Origin: Laspinema sp963821735
GTDB taxonomy: Bacteria > Cyanobacteriota > Cyanobacteriia > Cyanobacteriales > Laspinemataceae
Assembly: GCA_963821735.1 (NCBI GenBank)
Contig: CAWGFK010000056.1
Location: 1-64,000 of the forward strand
Length of the DNA: 64,000 nt
Reading direction: 5' to 3'
Both the position numbers and the translations under genes were made by a program. Below the pieces are notes generated by a model. It worked only from the letters and a program-made list of their open reading frames with translations, was not told where the DNA came from and did not search any database. Shown here one piece after another: positions 7,811 to 17,325 of the stretch; position 1 is the first letter of the stretch; each line of letters begins with the position of its first letter.

Positions 7811-10800
7811 ATGACCCCTGCTTTTCTTCAACGTCTGCATAGTCCCGATCGCCCGGTTCTGGTTTTTGATGGGGCGATGGGTACGAGTCTGCAATTTCAG
7901 AACCTGACTGCTGATGACTTTGGCGGCAAGGATTTGGAAGGCTGTAACGAATATCTCGTCTATACCAAGCCGGAAGCGGTGAAAATTGTCCATCGCGGGT
8001 TTCTGGAAGCCGGTGCCGATGTCATCGAAACTGACACCTTTGGCGGGACTTCCATTGTGTTGGCGGAATATGATCTGGGCGATCGCGCTTATGAACTGAA
8101 TAAAATGGCGGCAGAACTGGCTAAAAGCGTGGCTGCCGAATATTCTACCCCGGAAAAACCTCGGTTTGTCGCCGGTTCAATCGGTCCCGGGACGAAATTA
8201 CCCACCTTGGGACATATTGAGTTTGATATCCTGAAAAACGCTTTTAGTGAACAAGCCGAGGGTCTGATTGATGGCGGGGTTGATTTATTAATTGTGGAAA
8301 CTTGTCAGGATGTGTTGCAAATTAAAGCAGCATTGAATGGCATTGAAGCGGTTTTTGATAAAAGAGGTCAGCGGTTGCCTTTGATGGTTTCCATCACGAT
8401 GGAAGTCATGGGAACGATGTTGGTCGGTTCTGATATTAGTGCAGCTTTGGCAATTTTAGAACCCTATCCCATTGATATTTTAGGTCTCAATTGTGCCACG
8501 GGTCCGGCTCAAATGAAGGAACATATCCGTTATTTGGCTGAAAATTCTCCCTTTGTGGTGTCTTGTATTCCCAATGCTGGTTTACCGGAAAATATTGGGG
8601 GACAAGCGCATTACAAGTTGACGCCGATGGAATTGCGGATGGCGTTGATGCACTTTGTGGAAGATTTGGGAGTGCAGGTGATTGGGGGGTGTTGTGGGAC
8701 GCAAGCGCCTCACATTGCTCAGTTAGCGGAACTGTCTAAGAGTTTGAAGCCGAAGGAACGCCCGTGCGGGTTTGGGGTGAAAATGGTAGTCCCCCGCCTC
8801 GCAATTTGTTCCAATATACTCCGGCTGCGGCTTCGATTTATAGTGCTCAACCTTATGAACAGGATAACTCGTTCCTGATTGTCGGGGAACGGCTGAATGC
8901 CAGCGGTTCTAAGAAGTGCCGGGAGATGCTGAATGCGGAAGATTGGGATGGATTGGTCGCCCTGGGACGGGAGCAAGTGCGAGAAGGCGCTCACATTCTG
9001 GATGTGAACGTAGACTATGTGGGACGGGATGGGGTGCGGGATATGCACGAGTTGGTATCCCGGTTGGTGACGAATGTGACTCTGCCTCTGATGCTGGATT
9101 CCACGGAATGGGAGAAGATGGAGGCGGGGTTAAAAGTTGCCGGGGGTAAGTGTTTGATGAACTCCACTAACTTTGAAGATGGGGAACCCCGGTTCTACAA
9201 AGTGCTAGATTTGGCGAAGCAGTATGGTGCTGGGGTGGTTGTGGGGACGATTGATGAGGAGGGGATGGCGCGGACGGCAGAACGCAAGTTTGAAATTGCC
9301 AAGCGGGCTTATGATGCGGCGATCGCTTATGGTGTCCCCGCCCATGAATTGTTTTTTGATACCCTAGCATTACCGATTTCTACGGGGATTGAAGAAGATC
9401 GGGAGAATGGTAAAGCTACGATTGAATCCATTCGCCGGATTCGGGAAGAACTGCCCGGTTGTCACATTTTGTTAGGGGTTTCTAATATTTCCTTCGGCTT
9501 AAATCCAGCGGCGCGTCAAGTGCTGAATTCGGTGTTTTTGCATGAGGCGATGCAGGTGGGATTGGATAGCGCCATTGTTAGCGCCAGCAAGATTTTACCC
9601 TTGGCAAAAATTGACCCGGAACAGCAACAAGTCTGCCGGGATTTGATTTACGATCGCCGTCGGTTTGAGGGGGATGTTTGCGTTTATGACCCCTTGGCGA
9701 AAGTGACGGAATTTTTCCAAGGGAAAACCACCAAGCGGGACCGCTCAATTGATGCCAGTTTGCCCATTGAACAACGGCTCAAAAATCATATTATTGACGG
9801 CGAACGGATTGGGTTAAATGAAGCCCTGGCGGTGGCGTTAGAAACCTATCCGCCTCTGGAGATTATCAATCAGTATCTCTTGGATGGGATGAAGGTTGTC
9901 GGGGAATTGTTTGGTTCGGGACAAATGCAATTACCCTTTGTGTTGCAATCGGCAGAAACGATGAAAGCAGCAGTGGCTTATCTGGAACCTTTTATGGAAA
10001 AAGAAGGGTCTGAAGATAATGCCAAAGGGACGGTGATTATTGCCACAGTGAAAGGTGATGTTCACGATATTGGTAAGAATTTGGTGGATATTATTTTGAC
10101 CAATAATGGCTATCGGGTGATTAATTTAGGGATTAAGCAGCCGGTGGAGAATATTATCCAAGCCTACCAGGAACATCGGGCGGATTGCATTGCCATGAGT
10201 GGGCTGTTGGTGAAGTCTACTGCATTTATGAAGGAAAATCTGGAGGTGTTTAACGAACGGGGAATCAGTGTTCCGGTGATTTTGGGAGGTGCGGCGCTAA
10301 CTCCGAAGTTTGTCCATGAGGATTGTCAGAATACTTACAAAGGTCAAGTGGTTTATGGGAAAGATGCTTTTTCTGACTTGCATTTCATGGATAAATTGAT
10401 GCCTGCAAAAGCGGCCCAAAATTGGGATGATTTTACTGGGTTCTTGGATGAGGCTGAAGCGAAAGAAATGCCGGATTAGCCACATCGGAGAATGGGGAAA
10501 AGCTAGAAAAGGCAACTCCGAAATCTCAAGAACCGCAGGAAGTTGATACGCGCCGTTCTGATGCGGTGGCGATTGATATTGAGCGTCCGACGCCGCCATT
10601 TTGGGGAACGAAGGTGCTGCAACCGGAGGATATTCCTTTGGCGGAAGTGTTCGAGTATATGGATTTACAAGCGCTGTTTGTGGGACAGTGGCAATTCCGC
10701 AAGCCCCAAGGTCAATCTCGGGAAGAGTATGATGCGTTTCTGGCGGAAACGGTGCATCCGATTTTAGCGAGTTGGAAGGAACGGGTTTTTTCGGAGAATT

Positions 10801-11402
10801 TGTTACATCCCCAGGCGGTTTATGGCTATTTTCCCTGTCAGGCAGAGGGGAATAGTTTGCTGGTTTATCAACCGGAGGAAGGGGAAACAGGTGCAGTAAC
10901 AGAACCCGTTGTCACCTTTGAGTTTCCTCGGCAAAAGTCGATGCGCCGGTTATGTATTGCGGACTTTTTTGCACCGAAGGAAACGGGTCATATTGATGTG
11001 TTTCCCATGCACGCGGTGACGGTGGGAGAAGTGGCGACGGAGTACGCGAAACAGTTGTTTGATGGCGATCGCTATACGGATTATTTGTATTTTCACGGGA
11101 TTGCGGTGCAAACAGCGGAGGCGATCGCGGAATGGTTACACGCCCGAATCCGCCGGGAATTGGGATTTGCTAGTGAGGAACCGGATAATATTCGGGAGAT
11201 TTTGCAGCAGCGTTATCGCGGTTCTCGATATAGTTTTGGCTATCCCGCTTGTCCGAATATGCAGGACCAGTATAAGCAGTTGGATTTGTTAGGCAGCGAT
11301 CGCATTAACTTGTATATGGATGAAAGTGAACAGCTTTATCCTGAACAATCGACAACGGCGATCGTGACTTATCATCCGGTTGCGAAATACTTTAGCGCCT
11401 AA
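7811..11402 (+). CDS. metH: cobalamin-dependent methionine synthase, split by two single-base breaks
   Basis: MetH transfers a methyl group from methyl-tetrahydrofolate through cobalamin to homocysteine in the cytosol. Three frames (7811-8878, 8764-10479, 10566-11402) form one ~1197-residue protein if one C is restored near 8763 (CGCCCG) and one A near 10470 (GAAATGCC). The domains are in canonical order: homocysteine-binding barrel with LGLNCATGP and VIGGCCGT zinc cysteines (to ~325), pterin-binding barrel with FLIVGERLNASGSKK (~345-620), B12 cap, cobalamin-binding Rossmann domain with DVHDIGKN (His ligand ~752), and AdoMet reactivation domain ending with RYSFGYPACPNM. Both breaks are in homopolymers of an otherwise perfectly conserved enzyme, so sequencing error is more likely than loss. 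A strong terminator follows. No cobalamin riboswitch was seen upstream. Confidence 0.93.
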
Positions 11403-11932
11403 TCTCTGGAGTTAGCGGAATACGGTGTCAACTCTAGAGATTTATGGGATGATTTTGGATTGATTCCCCCTACCCCCCTGATTCAGGGGGGCTTTTTTGT
11501 TCACCCTGAAGGTTGCAGATAGAGAAACTCAATGATTGAGATAGGGGAAATTCATGAATGGACTTGATATTCTCAGGAGGGCTTTTAAATATTTAATCCC
11601 ATCAGCCTTTTTACATCGGTATCTATCGCAATCCTAAATGATTTGTAATCAAGCCAAAGAGCAAGATGTAAGTGTACCACGCCCAGGCACAAACAGCACC
11701 ACGCACCAGAGCAAGAGCGATCGCTTTACTCACTGTCGAAGGCTTCAACATAGGATCCATGAGACAAGGGCTGCAAGGACTGAGATATAAGCTAGACTTC
11801 GTAAGCTACCCCAAAAAATTTTATGATTTTTCTGCGGGAGGATATTCCAAACTGTACGCGATTACTGTAGAATCATTAAATTCAATCCATCCCTGAGCGT
11901 ACCCTGTCCTCCTTACCCCGCCAACCCTTGCC
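11403..11932. other. intergenic region between metH and the mrp operon
   Basis: Apart from the metH terminator, this 530-bp stretch holds no gene I can support. A 74-codon plus-strand frame at 11672-11896 has no recognisable features and ends just before mrpC. It is more likely chance, though the mrp promoter should lie in this area. Confidence 0.4.
11473..11498 (+). terminator. intrinsic terminator after metH
   Basis: An 8-bp GC-rich stem (CCCCCCTG / CAGGGGGG) with a 3-nt loop (ATT) is followed by C and six T residues, 70 bp after the metH stop. Confidence 0.85.
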
Positions 11933-12274
11933 GTGTTAGAAGCTTTTGTCGTTGTCACCATCTTGTGTGGATTCTTTGGAATTCTCTTTAAAAAGAACCT
12001 ATTGATGAAAATTTTCTCAATGGATATCATGAGTACAGGGGTAATTGCCTACTATGTATTCGTGGCATCCCGAGGGGGTTTCGTTACCCCGATTGTTGCT
12101 GCCGATGGGGCCGAAAAAGTAGCCTACGCTGATCCAGTTCCCCAAGCCGTGATTTTAACGGCAATTGTGATTGGGTTTTCCATTCAGGCGTTAATGTTAG
12201 TCGGGGTCATGAAATTAGCCCGGGATAATCCAACGTTAGAAATCACCGAAATCGAAAAAAATAATACCCCATGA
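11933..12274 (+). CDS. mrpC: Mrp cation/H+ antiporter subunit C (NuoK-like)
   Basis: The 113-residue membrane protein has three predicted helices and the NuoK-like pattern LLMKIFSMDIMSTGVIAYYVF, then PVPQAVILTAIVIGFSIQAL. This is the MnhC/MrpC subunit of the multi-subunit Na+(K+)/H+ antiporter, homologous to the NuoK channel subunit of complex I. The start is a GTG at 11933, giving the family-typical MLEAFVVVTILCGFFGI N-terminus. An ATG 24 codons later would remove the first helix. It is the first gene of a seven-gene operon and overlaps mrpD by ATGA. Confidence 0.88.
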   Translation: MLEAFVVVTILCGFFGILFKKNLLMKIFSMDIMSTGVIAYYVFVASRGGFVTPIVAADGAEKVAYADPVPQAVILTAIVIGFSIQALMLVGVMKLARDNPTLEITEIEKNNTP

Positions 12275-13713
12275 ATACCCTGACAATCATCTGGATGGCC
12301 CTGCCTTTTTTGGCAGGCTTCACGATTTTTATCATTCCTCAACTGGATCGCTACCTAGTCAGTTTCACGGCGGTGGCTTCGGCGGTATTTGCAGTCAAAG
12401 TATTTTTGATGAATTCCCCGATATCGTTGCAATTAATCGATTCGGGTGGGGTGACTCTGTTGATCGATCAACTCAGCGGTTACTTTATTTTAACCAATGC
12501 CTTGGTCACAACAGCGGTGATTTTGTACTGTGTGCAAACTGGGAAAAGTTCTTTCTTTTATGCCCAGATGATTATTCTGCATGGTAGCCTCAATGCCGCC
12601 TTTATTTGCACTGATTTTATGAGCTTATATGTGGCGCTAGAGGTGAGCGGAATAGGGGCTTCATTGCTGGTGAGTTATCCGAGAACCGATCGCTCGATTT
12701 GGGTGGCGTTGCGCTATCTGTTTGTCAGCAATATCGCCATGTTGTTTTATCTGATCGGGGCAGTTCTGGTTTATAAAGCGCATCATTCCTTTAGTTTTGA
12801 AGGATTGCGCGGTGCACCCCCGGAAGCCTTGGCTTTAATTTTCATGGCGTTGTTAACCAAAGCGGGAATTTTTGTCTCGGGATTATGGTTACCATTAACC
12901 CATTCAGAATCAGAAACCCCGGTTTCGGCCATGTTGTCGGGAATTGTCGTCAAAGCCGGTGCGTTTCCCTTAGTTCGTTGCGCGCTAATTTTAGAAGAAG
13001 TCAGTCCCATTGTCCAACTTTTTGGTGTGGGAACGGCAATTTTAGGGGTGATTTATGCCCTCTTTGAAAAAGATACCAAACGCCTGTTAGCGTTTAGCAC
13101 CGTTTCCCAGTTAGGGTGGATTATTTGCGCCCCCGCAGTCGCCGGGTTTTATACCCTCACCCACGGATTAGTGAAATCGAGTTTGTTCCTAATTGCCGGG
13201 AATTTGCCCAGTCGTGACTTCAAAACCCTGCAAACTAATCCGATGCCTACCTCGTTATGGATTCCTCTGGTTGTAGCTAGTTTATCCATCTGTGGGTTTC
13301 CCTTGTTGGCGGGGTTTGAAGCTAAGATGCTAACCCTAAAAAATGTGCTGTCTTGGCAAAGCATCCCCATGAATCTGGCAGCGGTGGGAACGGTAATCTG
13401 CTTTTCTAAATTGATGTTTCTCCCTCATGGCAATGCTGAACCTAAAAAACCCATGCACGTTGGTTTTTGGCTGGCGATCGGTCTGTTGCTGGGGGGATTA
13501 ATTTTTGTAAATTCGGTTCATTATGAACTTTATACCGTTGCCAATATTCTCAAAGCCATTGGGATTGTGGTAGTGGGTGCGGTGATTTATCTAGCCCTCG
13601 TTCAACGGTGGGCTTTGAATTTACCCCGAAAGTTCGAGGAATTTGAGCATTTGACCGGGGTGATGACCCTGATTGCAGTTCTGCTGTTCTGGTTGGCCTG
13701 GAGTGGGCATTAG
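12271..13713 (+). CDS. mrpD: Mrp antiporter subunit D (NuoN/M-like proton-conducting subunit)
   Basis: The 480-residue polytopic membrane protein belongs to the proton-conducting NuoL/M/N superfamily. Diagnostic stretches are FMSLYVALEVSGIGASLLVS (the conserved TM5 Glu), ALIFMALLTKAGIFVSGLWL (TM7 Lys), LALIFM, HSESETPVSAMLSGIVVKAG and LFEKDTKRLLAFSTVSQLGW. It would form the proton/cation path of the plasma-membrane Mrp complex, supporting Na+ export and pH control. Only one D gene is present; some cyanobacteria have two. Start and stop overlap the neighbours tightly (ATGA with mrpC; 2 bp before mrpE), so translation is probably coupled. Confidence 0.9.
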   Translation: MNTLTIIWMALPFLAGFTIFIIPQLDRYLVSFTAVASAVFAVKVFLMNSPISLQLIDSGGVTLLIDQLSGYFILTNALVTTAVILYCVQTGKSSFFYAQMIILHGSLNAAFICTDFMSLYVALEVSGIGASLLVSYPRTDRSIWVALRYLFVSNIAMLFYLIGAVLVYKAHHSFSFEGLRGAPPEALALIFMALLTKAGIFVSGLWLPLTHSESETPVSAMLSGIVVKAGAFPLVRCALILEEVSPIVQLFGVGTAILGVIYALFEKDTKRLLAFSTVSQLGWIICAPAVAGFYTLTHGLVKSSLFLIAGNLPSRDFKTLQTNPMPTSLWIPLVVASLSICGFPLLAGFEAKMLTLKNVLSWQSIPMNLAAVGTVICFSKLMFLPHGNAEPKKPMHVGFWLAIGLLLGGLIFVNSVHYELYTVANILKAIGIVVVGAVIYLALVQRWALNLPRKFEEFEHLTGVMTLIAVLLFWLAWSGH

Positions 13714-13715
13714 TT

Positions 13716-14105
13716 ATGATAGGATATCTCAATTTAATTTTACGATTGATCATTTGGTTTCTCTTGACTTCGGATCTGAGTTTACCGAATATTTTAATCG
13801 GAGTCACGATTTCCCTGCTGTTGCCTCACAACCATAAAATTAAAGGGCAGGTTCAAGATTGGATGCGGGCATTGTGGGAGATTGTGGTGGCAGTTCCCAT
13901 TGCTTATAAGGAAGCCTTTGAAATCATCTTGTTCCCTCACCGATTTGAAGATATCACCCTGGAAGAAGCCCCCCATCGTCGGTCCCCGGGATTGGTGTTT
14001 TTAGATATTTTTCTGATTACCTTCACCCCCAAGACAATTGTTTCCAGATATCACGAAGAAGGCTGGTATGAAGTCCACCGTTTGCGTCGGAGAAGCCCCC
14101 AATGA
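13716..14105 (+). CDS. mrpE: Mrp antiporter subunit E
   Basis: The 129-residue protein opens with two hydrophobic segments (LILRLIIWFLLTSDLSLPNI, then an ILIGVTISLLL stretch) and has a cytosolic tail with TLEEAPHRRSPGLVFLDIFL, TFTPKTIV and YEVHRLRRR. The order matches the MnhE/MrpE subunit needed for assembly of the Mrp complex. Its stop overlaps the mrpF ATG by four bases. Confidence 0.85.
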   Translation: MIGYLNLILRLIIWFLLTSDLSLPNILIGVTISLLLPHNHKIKGQVQDWMRALWEIVVAVPIAYKEAFEIILFPHRFEDITLEEAPHRRSPGLVFLDIFLITFTPKTIVSRYHEEGWYEVHRLRRRSPQ

Positions 14106-14365
14106 ATTTAACCATGAATGGGATACTGTTGGCCATGATTTTGGCGCTGTTAATTCCAATGTATGAAGCCTGGAAAGATGATGATGTTTGGCAAAAAATG
14201 TTAGCTTTTGCCAGCATTGCGACGAAAACTTCTATCATGATTTTAGTCGTTTCTGTGTTTCGGGATGATTGGAATATCGGGGTGGCGGGAGTCATTATCC
14301 TGAGTGTGGGAAATGCCGGTTTAATGTTGCTTGCTCATATTGTGAAACGCTTGAATGAATTATGA
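14102..14365 (+). CDS. mrpF: Mrp antiporter subunit F-like
   Basis: The 87-residue protein has three hydrophobic helices and central charged residues (FRDDWNIG). It is placed between MrpE and MrpG, where MrpF is expected. Sequence alone resembles MrpF only loosely (VLVVSVF and RD pattern), so operon position carries much of the call. The ATG overlaps the mrpE stop; a second ATG at 14114 is possible. Confidence 0.7.
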   Translation: MNLTMNGILLAMILALLIPMYEAWKDDDVWQKMLAFASIATKTSIMILVVSVFRDDWNIGVAGVIILSVGNAGLMLLAHIVKRLNEL

Positions 14366-14640
14366 TTGACCTCTTGAGTTATGGTTGTATCGGGATAGGA
14401 ATTTTCTTCTGGTTTTGGGGAACTTATCCGTTGTTGGGGGAGCGATCGGTGTTATATAAGCTCCATGCTCTTTCGGTGGCGGATACCCTGGGTTCTATGT
14501 CGATTACCATTGGATTGCTGCTGAAAATCCCGAGAGAATGGCCTTTAATCTTGCTCGCCCTGATTTCTTTAGCCATTTGGAATACAATTTTGGGATATGT
14601 CTTAGCCTATTGTTCCAGTGCAGAGGAGTCTCATGACTGA
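14362..14640 (+). CDS. mrpG: Mrp antiporter subunit G
   Basis: The 92-residue, three-helix protein has YKLHALSVADTLGSMSITIG, the conserved signature of MnhG/MrpG (LHA..ADTLG). It overlaps mrpF by ATGA and the following gene by eight bases. Confidence 0.85.
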   Translation: MIDLLSYGCIGIGIFFWFWGTYPLLGERSVLYKLHALSVADTLGSMSITIGLLLKIPREWPLILLALISLAIWNTILGYVLAYCSSAEESHD

Positions 14641-15229
14641 TTTTTATATCTATGCGATCGTCGCGCTGTTGCCCTTATCTGCTTGTATGTTAGTGGTGCA
14701 AACCAATCCCTTTCATGCCCTAATTATTCGAGGAATATTAGGGGCAGTGGCGGCCTTGGTTTATGCCCTGTTAGGGGCCCCAGATGTGGCATTAACAGAA
14801 GCATTAATGGGAACCTTGCTGGCGGTTATCCTATCGGCGGTGGCGGTGCGTTCCTCAATGGTAATGCGCCTGGGGTTTATTGAAGGGGAATATCCAGAAG
14901 GCGATCGCCCCGCAGGAAAACCCATTGAGGATTTACGAGCAGTCTTTGCCAAACGGTATATGCGCCTTGAATTAGTCCCTTATCCCGATGAATCAGCTTT
15001 GGACCAAGCCTTTAAAGACAAAGAAATTCATGCCATTTATGTGAAGCCAAAGCCCGTTGCTCATGGCGATCGCACCTTCACAACTACCTTGGAAAAAGTA
15101 ACCGTATATCAAACCGCTACGAGGCTTAAGCATCTTTATGAAATCATGAAAGAGGAGCTACCATCGGAGACAACGGTTACTTATTTCAATCCTTTAATGA
15201 GTCCCTTAAGTTCATCGGAGCAGCATTAA
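14633..15229 (+). CDS. Mrp subunit with DUF4040/MbhD-type domain (MrpA C-terminal-like)
   Basis: From the ATG at 14633 (a better start than 14618, with GGAG just upstream) the ~198-residue protein has three helices and the motif LGAPDVALTEALMGTLLAVI, characteristic of the DUF4040/MbhD domain found in the C-terminal part of MrpA. A soluble tail of ~110 residues follows. In cyanobacterial-type mrp operons this reduced subunit stands in for MrpA, and no NuoL-like MrpA gene occurs here. It overlaps mrpG (ATGACTGA) and mrpB (one base). The tail's role is unknown. Confidence 0.8.
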   Translation: MTDFYIYAIVALLPLSACMLVVQTNPFHALIIRGILGAVAALVYALLGAPDVALTEALMGTLLAVILSAVAVRSSMVMRLGFIEGEYPEGDRPAGKPIEDLRAVFAKRYMRLELVPYPDESALDQAFKDKEIHAIYVKPKPVAHGDRTFTTTLEKVTVYQTATRLKHLYEIMKEELPSETTVTYFNPLMSPLSSSEQH

Positions 15230-15894
15230 TGAAATGGATTTATTTTCTCGCGGGGATAGCACTTGCTCTGAAAATTTTATTTACCTCTAATTCCATCCTA
15301 GCAGATGAAAGCACCTTAGAAATTGTGCAATCAGTGATTCAGGAGAGTGGGGTTCCTAATGCCGTATCCGCGATTATTTTAAGAAATCGCTTGTATGATA
15401 CTATCTTTGAAGTTGTGGTATTTACAATCGCCATTGTGGGAGTAAAATATTTACTCGCCGACGAAAAGCCAACCGCTCATGTGCATCAATTCAACGATCA
15501 GCCTTCCATTGTTTTAGCCCGATTAGGGGCAACTATTGCCGCATTAGTTGGCGTCGAACTGGCAATTCGCGGCCATTTAAGTCCTGGGGGCGGATTTGCT
15601 GCCGGGGTAGCCGGAGGGACGGCGATCGGGTTAATCGCCATTACGTCCTCAATGGAACTGATGCAGTCAATTTATAAACGCTGGCATACCGCAATTTGGG
15701 AAAAAATTTCCGTCATCATTTTCATCGGATTAGCGATGCTCACCCTGGTGGGAATTGAGTTACCGTATGGTCAATTTGGCGCTTTGGTGAGTGGGGGAAT
15801 TCTGCCGGTTTTAAACATTCTGGTGGCGATTAAAGTCGCCTTGGGTTCCTGGGCAGCAATTTTGCTCTTTATTCGCTATCGCGGCTTGTTGTGA
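15229..15894 (+). CDS. mrpB: Mrp antiporter subunit B
   Basis: The 221-residue protein has six or so hydrophobic segments. It joins a small N-terminal part (NRLYDTIFEVVVFTIAIVGV, as in the MbhE-like domain) with an MnhB domain: RGHLSPGGGFAAGVAGGTA is the conserved loop. It is the last gene of the operon, and a hairpin terminator follows 30 bp after the stop. Confidence 0.88.
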   Translation: MKWIYFLAGIALALKILFTSNSILADESTLEIVQSVIQESGVPNAVSAIILRNRLYDTIFEVVVFTIAIVGVKYLLADEKPTAHVHQFNDQPSIVLARLGATIAALVGVELAIRGHLSPGGGFAAGVAGGTAIGLIAITSSMELMQSIYKRWHTAIWEKISVIIFIGLAMLTLVGIELPYGQFGALVSGGILPVLNILVAIKVALGSWAAILLFIRYRGLL

Positions 15895-15924
15895 GGGGTC
15901 GAGTTGGTTTAAACCCCGTTTTAG

Positions 15925-15964
15925 CCCTGACACTGCCTCTATAATAGCAGTATCAGGGTATTTC
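15925..15964. terminator. terminator hairpin between convergent mrpB and the 16-kb remnant
   Basis: A 12-bp stem with one mismatch (15925-15936 with 15947-15958) is followed on the plus strand by a T-rich tract. It lies between convergent genes and may serve both, though only the plus side has a T-run. Confidence 0.65.
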
Positions 15965-15970
15965 TTTTTT

Positions 15971-16440
15971 CTACTGGAGAAGTTGACTTAATTTATCAAA
16001 GAACTGATGAACATCTTCATGAATTTCATCCGCCCTCATAGTAGCGGCAACGATATCACGAGTTAACTCTAGGACAGAAAGAGATGGCAGGGGAGACTCG
16101 TAGTTTTTAAGTTGCTGAAACAGGGAGTCGGGATTTTCAAACAGGAGTTTTTTCCCATTGACCACCTGAAAAATATTAGCTTTAACCGTTTGCCAAGATT
16201 GACCCGGGGGCTGGGTTAGATTTTCTCCGGCAAAGAACCCTTCAATTAATTCTCGCAGAGGGGTTGAAAAGAGTTCCGGTTCTCCAATGCCAATTTTTTG
16301 AAACGCTGCCCGGATCCAGGCATCGGGAACTAACAAATAATTTTCAATATTTTTCCGTCGCCATTCATAAAGTACGGTCCATTTTTTTGAAAATAGCCTA
16401 CAGTTTAGGTCATTCCATTGATAGGGTGAAACAATCCATA
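15971..16440 (-). pseudogene. C-terminal remnant of an unknown gene, 5' end lost in a repeat
   Basis: A minus-strand reading frame ends at 15971. The part from the first ATG is 121 residues, but the frame continues upstream without a start through EWRRKNIENYLLVPDAWI to about 16440. There it enters a CCTCCCC-type dispersed element. The RRKNIENYLL segment resembles the C-terminal TOPRIM region of OLD-family ATP-dependent nucleases, but this is only a resemblance. I read it as a truncated remnant. Confidence 0.45.
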
Positions 16441-16480
16441 ATTCAGTCCCCTCCCCAATCCAAAGGGGAAGGGTCTGGAC

Positions 16481-17320
16481 TTACAAAACGTCTTTATTTT
16501 TGGTTTTGACGCGAGTGTAAAAGTCGGACATGACTTCCAGGAAGGAAATATCTTTTTGCCAAAAGGGAGGAAAGTCACCGGCTTTTTTAATCAGAATGGC
16601 GGGAACGATCGCCGGTTGGGGGGGTGGCGGTGGCGGTGGCAGTCGTTTGGAACCCATCCAAAACTCTTTTAAATCAGCGGTGGCATTAACCGGGACTCGT
16701 TCCGGTTGGGTGTAATAGGATTCCGAGGGTTCCGGGGCGATCGCCGTTTCATGCAAGGAGGCAGAAAGCGCTTCTCCTAATGGAGTTTTTGCGAGTTCCG
16801 TTTGCAAGTCTTCCCGAGACAGTCCCCGCAGTTCAAAGAGTAAAAATGGGTCAGAATCTAATTGCGCTGCAACTAAATAATAAACCCCAGCAATATGTTT
16901 ACATGGGTTGGCATAGTCGGGACAAGAACAGCTTGTTTTGAAGTCGTTGCGACTGTCCGGAAGTAAATGCAGTTTCAAGTCGGCAAAGGCAGAATCGATA
17001 TTATCCGGCACTTCATTCATTAACAGTTTGGAGACGAAACTGGCATTGGAGGCAATGGCTTTAATCGCCTTGGACCATTGCGCGGAGGAAATCGGCTGGA
17101 TTTCAATTTTGACGGTGTAGAGCGGTTCTTTGTACACCCCAAAATAGGGATTCACTGAACCCCGAACTTTGGCGCTAATTTGGTTGTTGATAATCCGATA
17201 CTCTTTGATTTTACCATTTTTGGCGTAGGACCTGCCCCGTCCCAATCGGCTGGAATCGGTAAAGTCTTCTAATGCTTCAATAAAGCGTTTTCCCCACCAG
17301 GTTCTGCTAAAGGTTGCCAT
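16481..17320 (-). CDS. SWIM zinc-finger protein
   Basis: The 279-residue protein carries the SWIM motif CxCx(n)CxH as CSCPDYANPCKH (~130-142), a zinc-binding module for DNA or protein contacts. It is preceded by a conserved N-terminal region (TWWGKRFIEALE, GRGRSYAKNGKI). The C-terminal third is proline-rich and low complexity (a run of six prolines). The gene starts 5 bp after the SNF2-type helicase stop and is on the same strand. This SNF2-SWIM pairing is widespread in cyanobacteria and suggests a chromatin- or repair-related complex; the exact role is unknown. Confidence 0.88.
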   Translation of the reverse strand: MATFSRTWWGKRFIEALEDFTDSSRLGRGRSYAKNGKIKEYRIINNQISAKVRGSVNPYFGVYKEPLYTVKIEIQPISSAQWSKAIKAIASNASFVSKLLMNEVPDNIDSAFADLKLHLLPDSRNDFKTSCSCPDYANPCKHIAGVYYLVAAQLDSDPFLLFELRGLSREDLQTELAKTPLGEALSASLHETAIAPEPSESYYTQPERVPVNATADLKEFWMGSKRLPPPPPPPQPAIVPAILIKKAGDFPPFWQKDISFLEVMSDFYTRVKTKNKDVL

Positions 17321-17325
17321 GAGTT

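Noticed and set aside
7811..11402. metH as a three-part operon or a pseudogene
   Set aside because: Each break is one base in a homopolymer, and the protein is otherwise complete with all catalytic residues.
11672..11896. 74-codon frame upstream of mrpC
   Set aside because: No family resemblance and no start signal; likely lies over the mrp promoter region.
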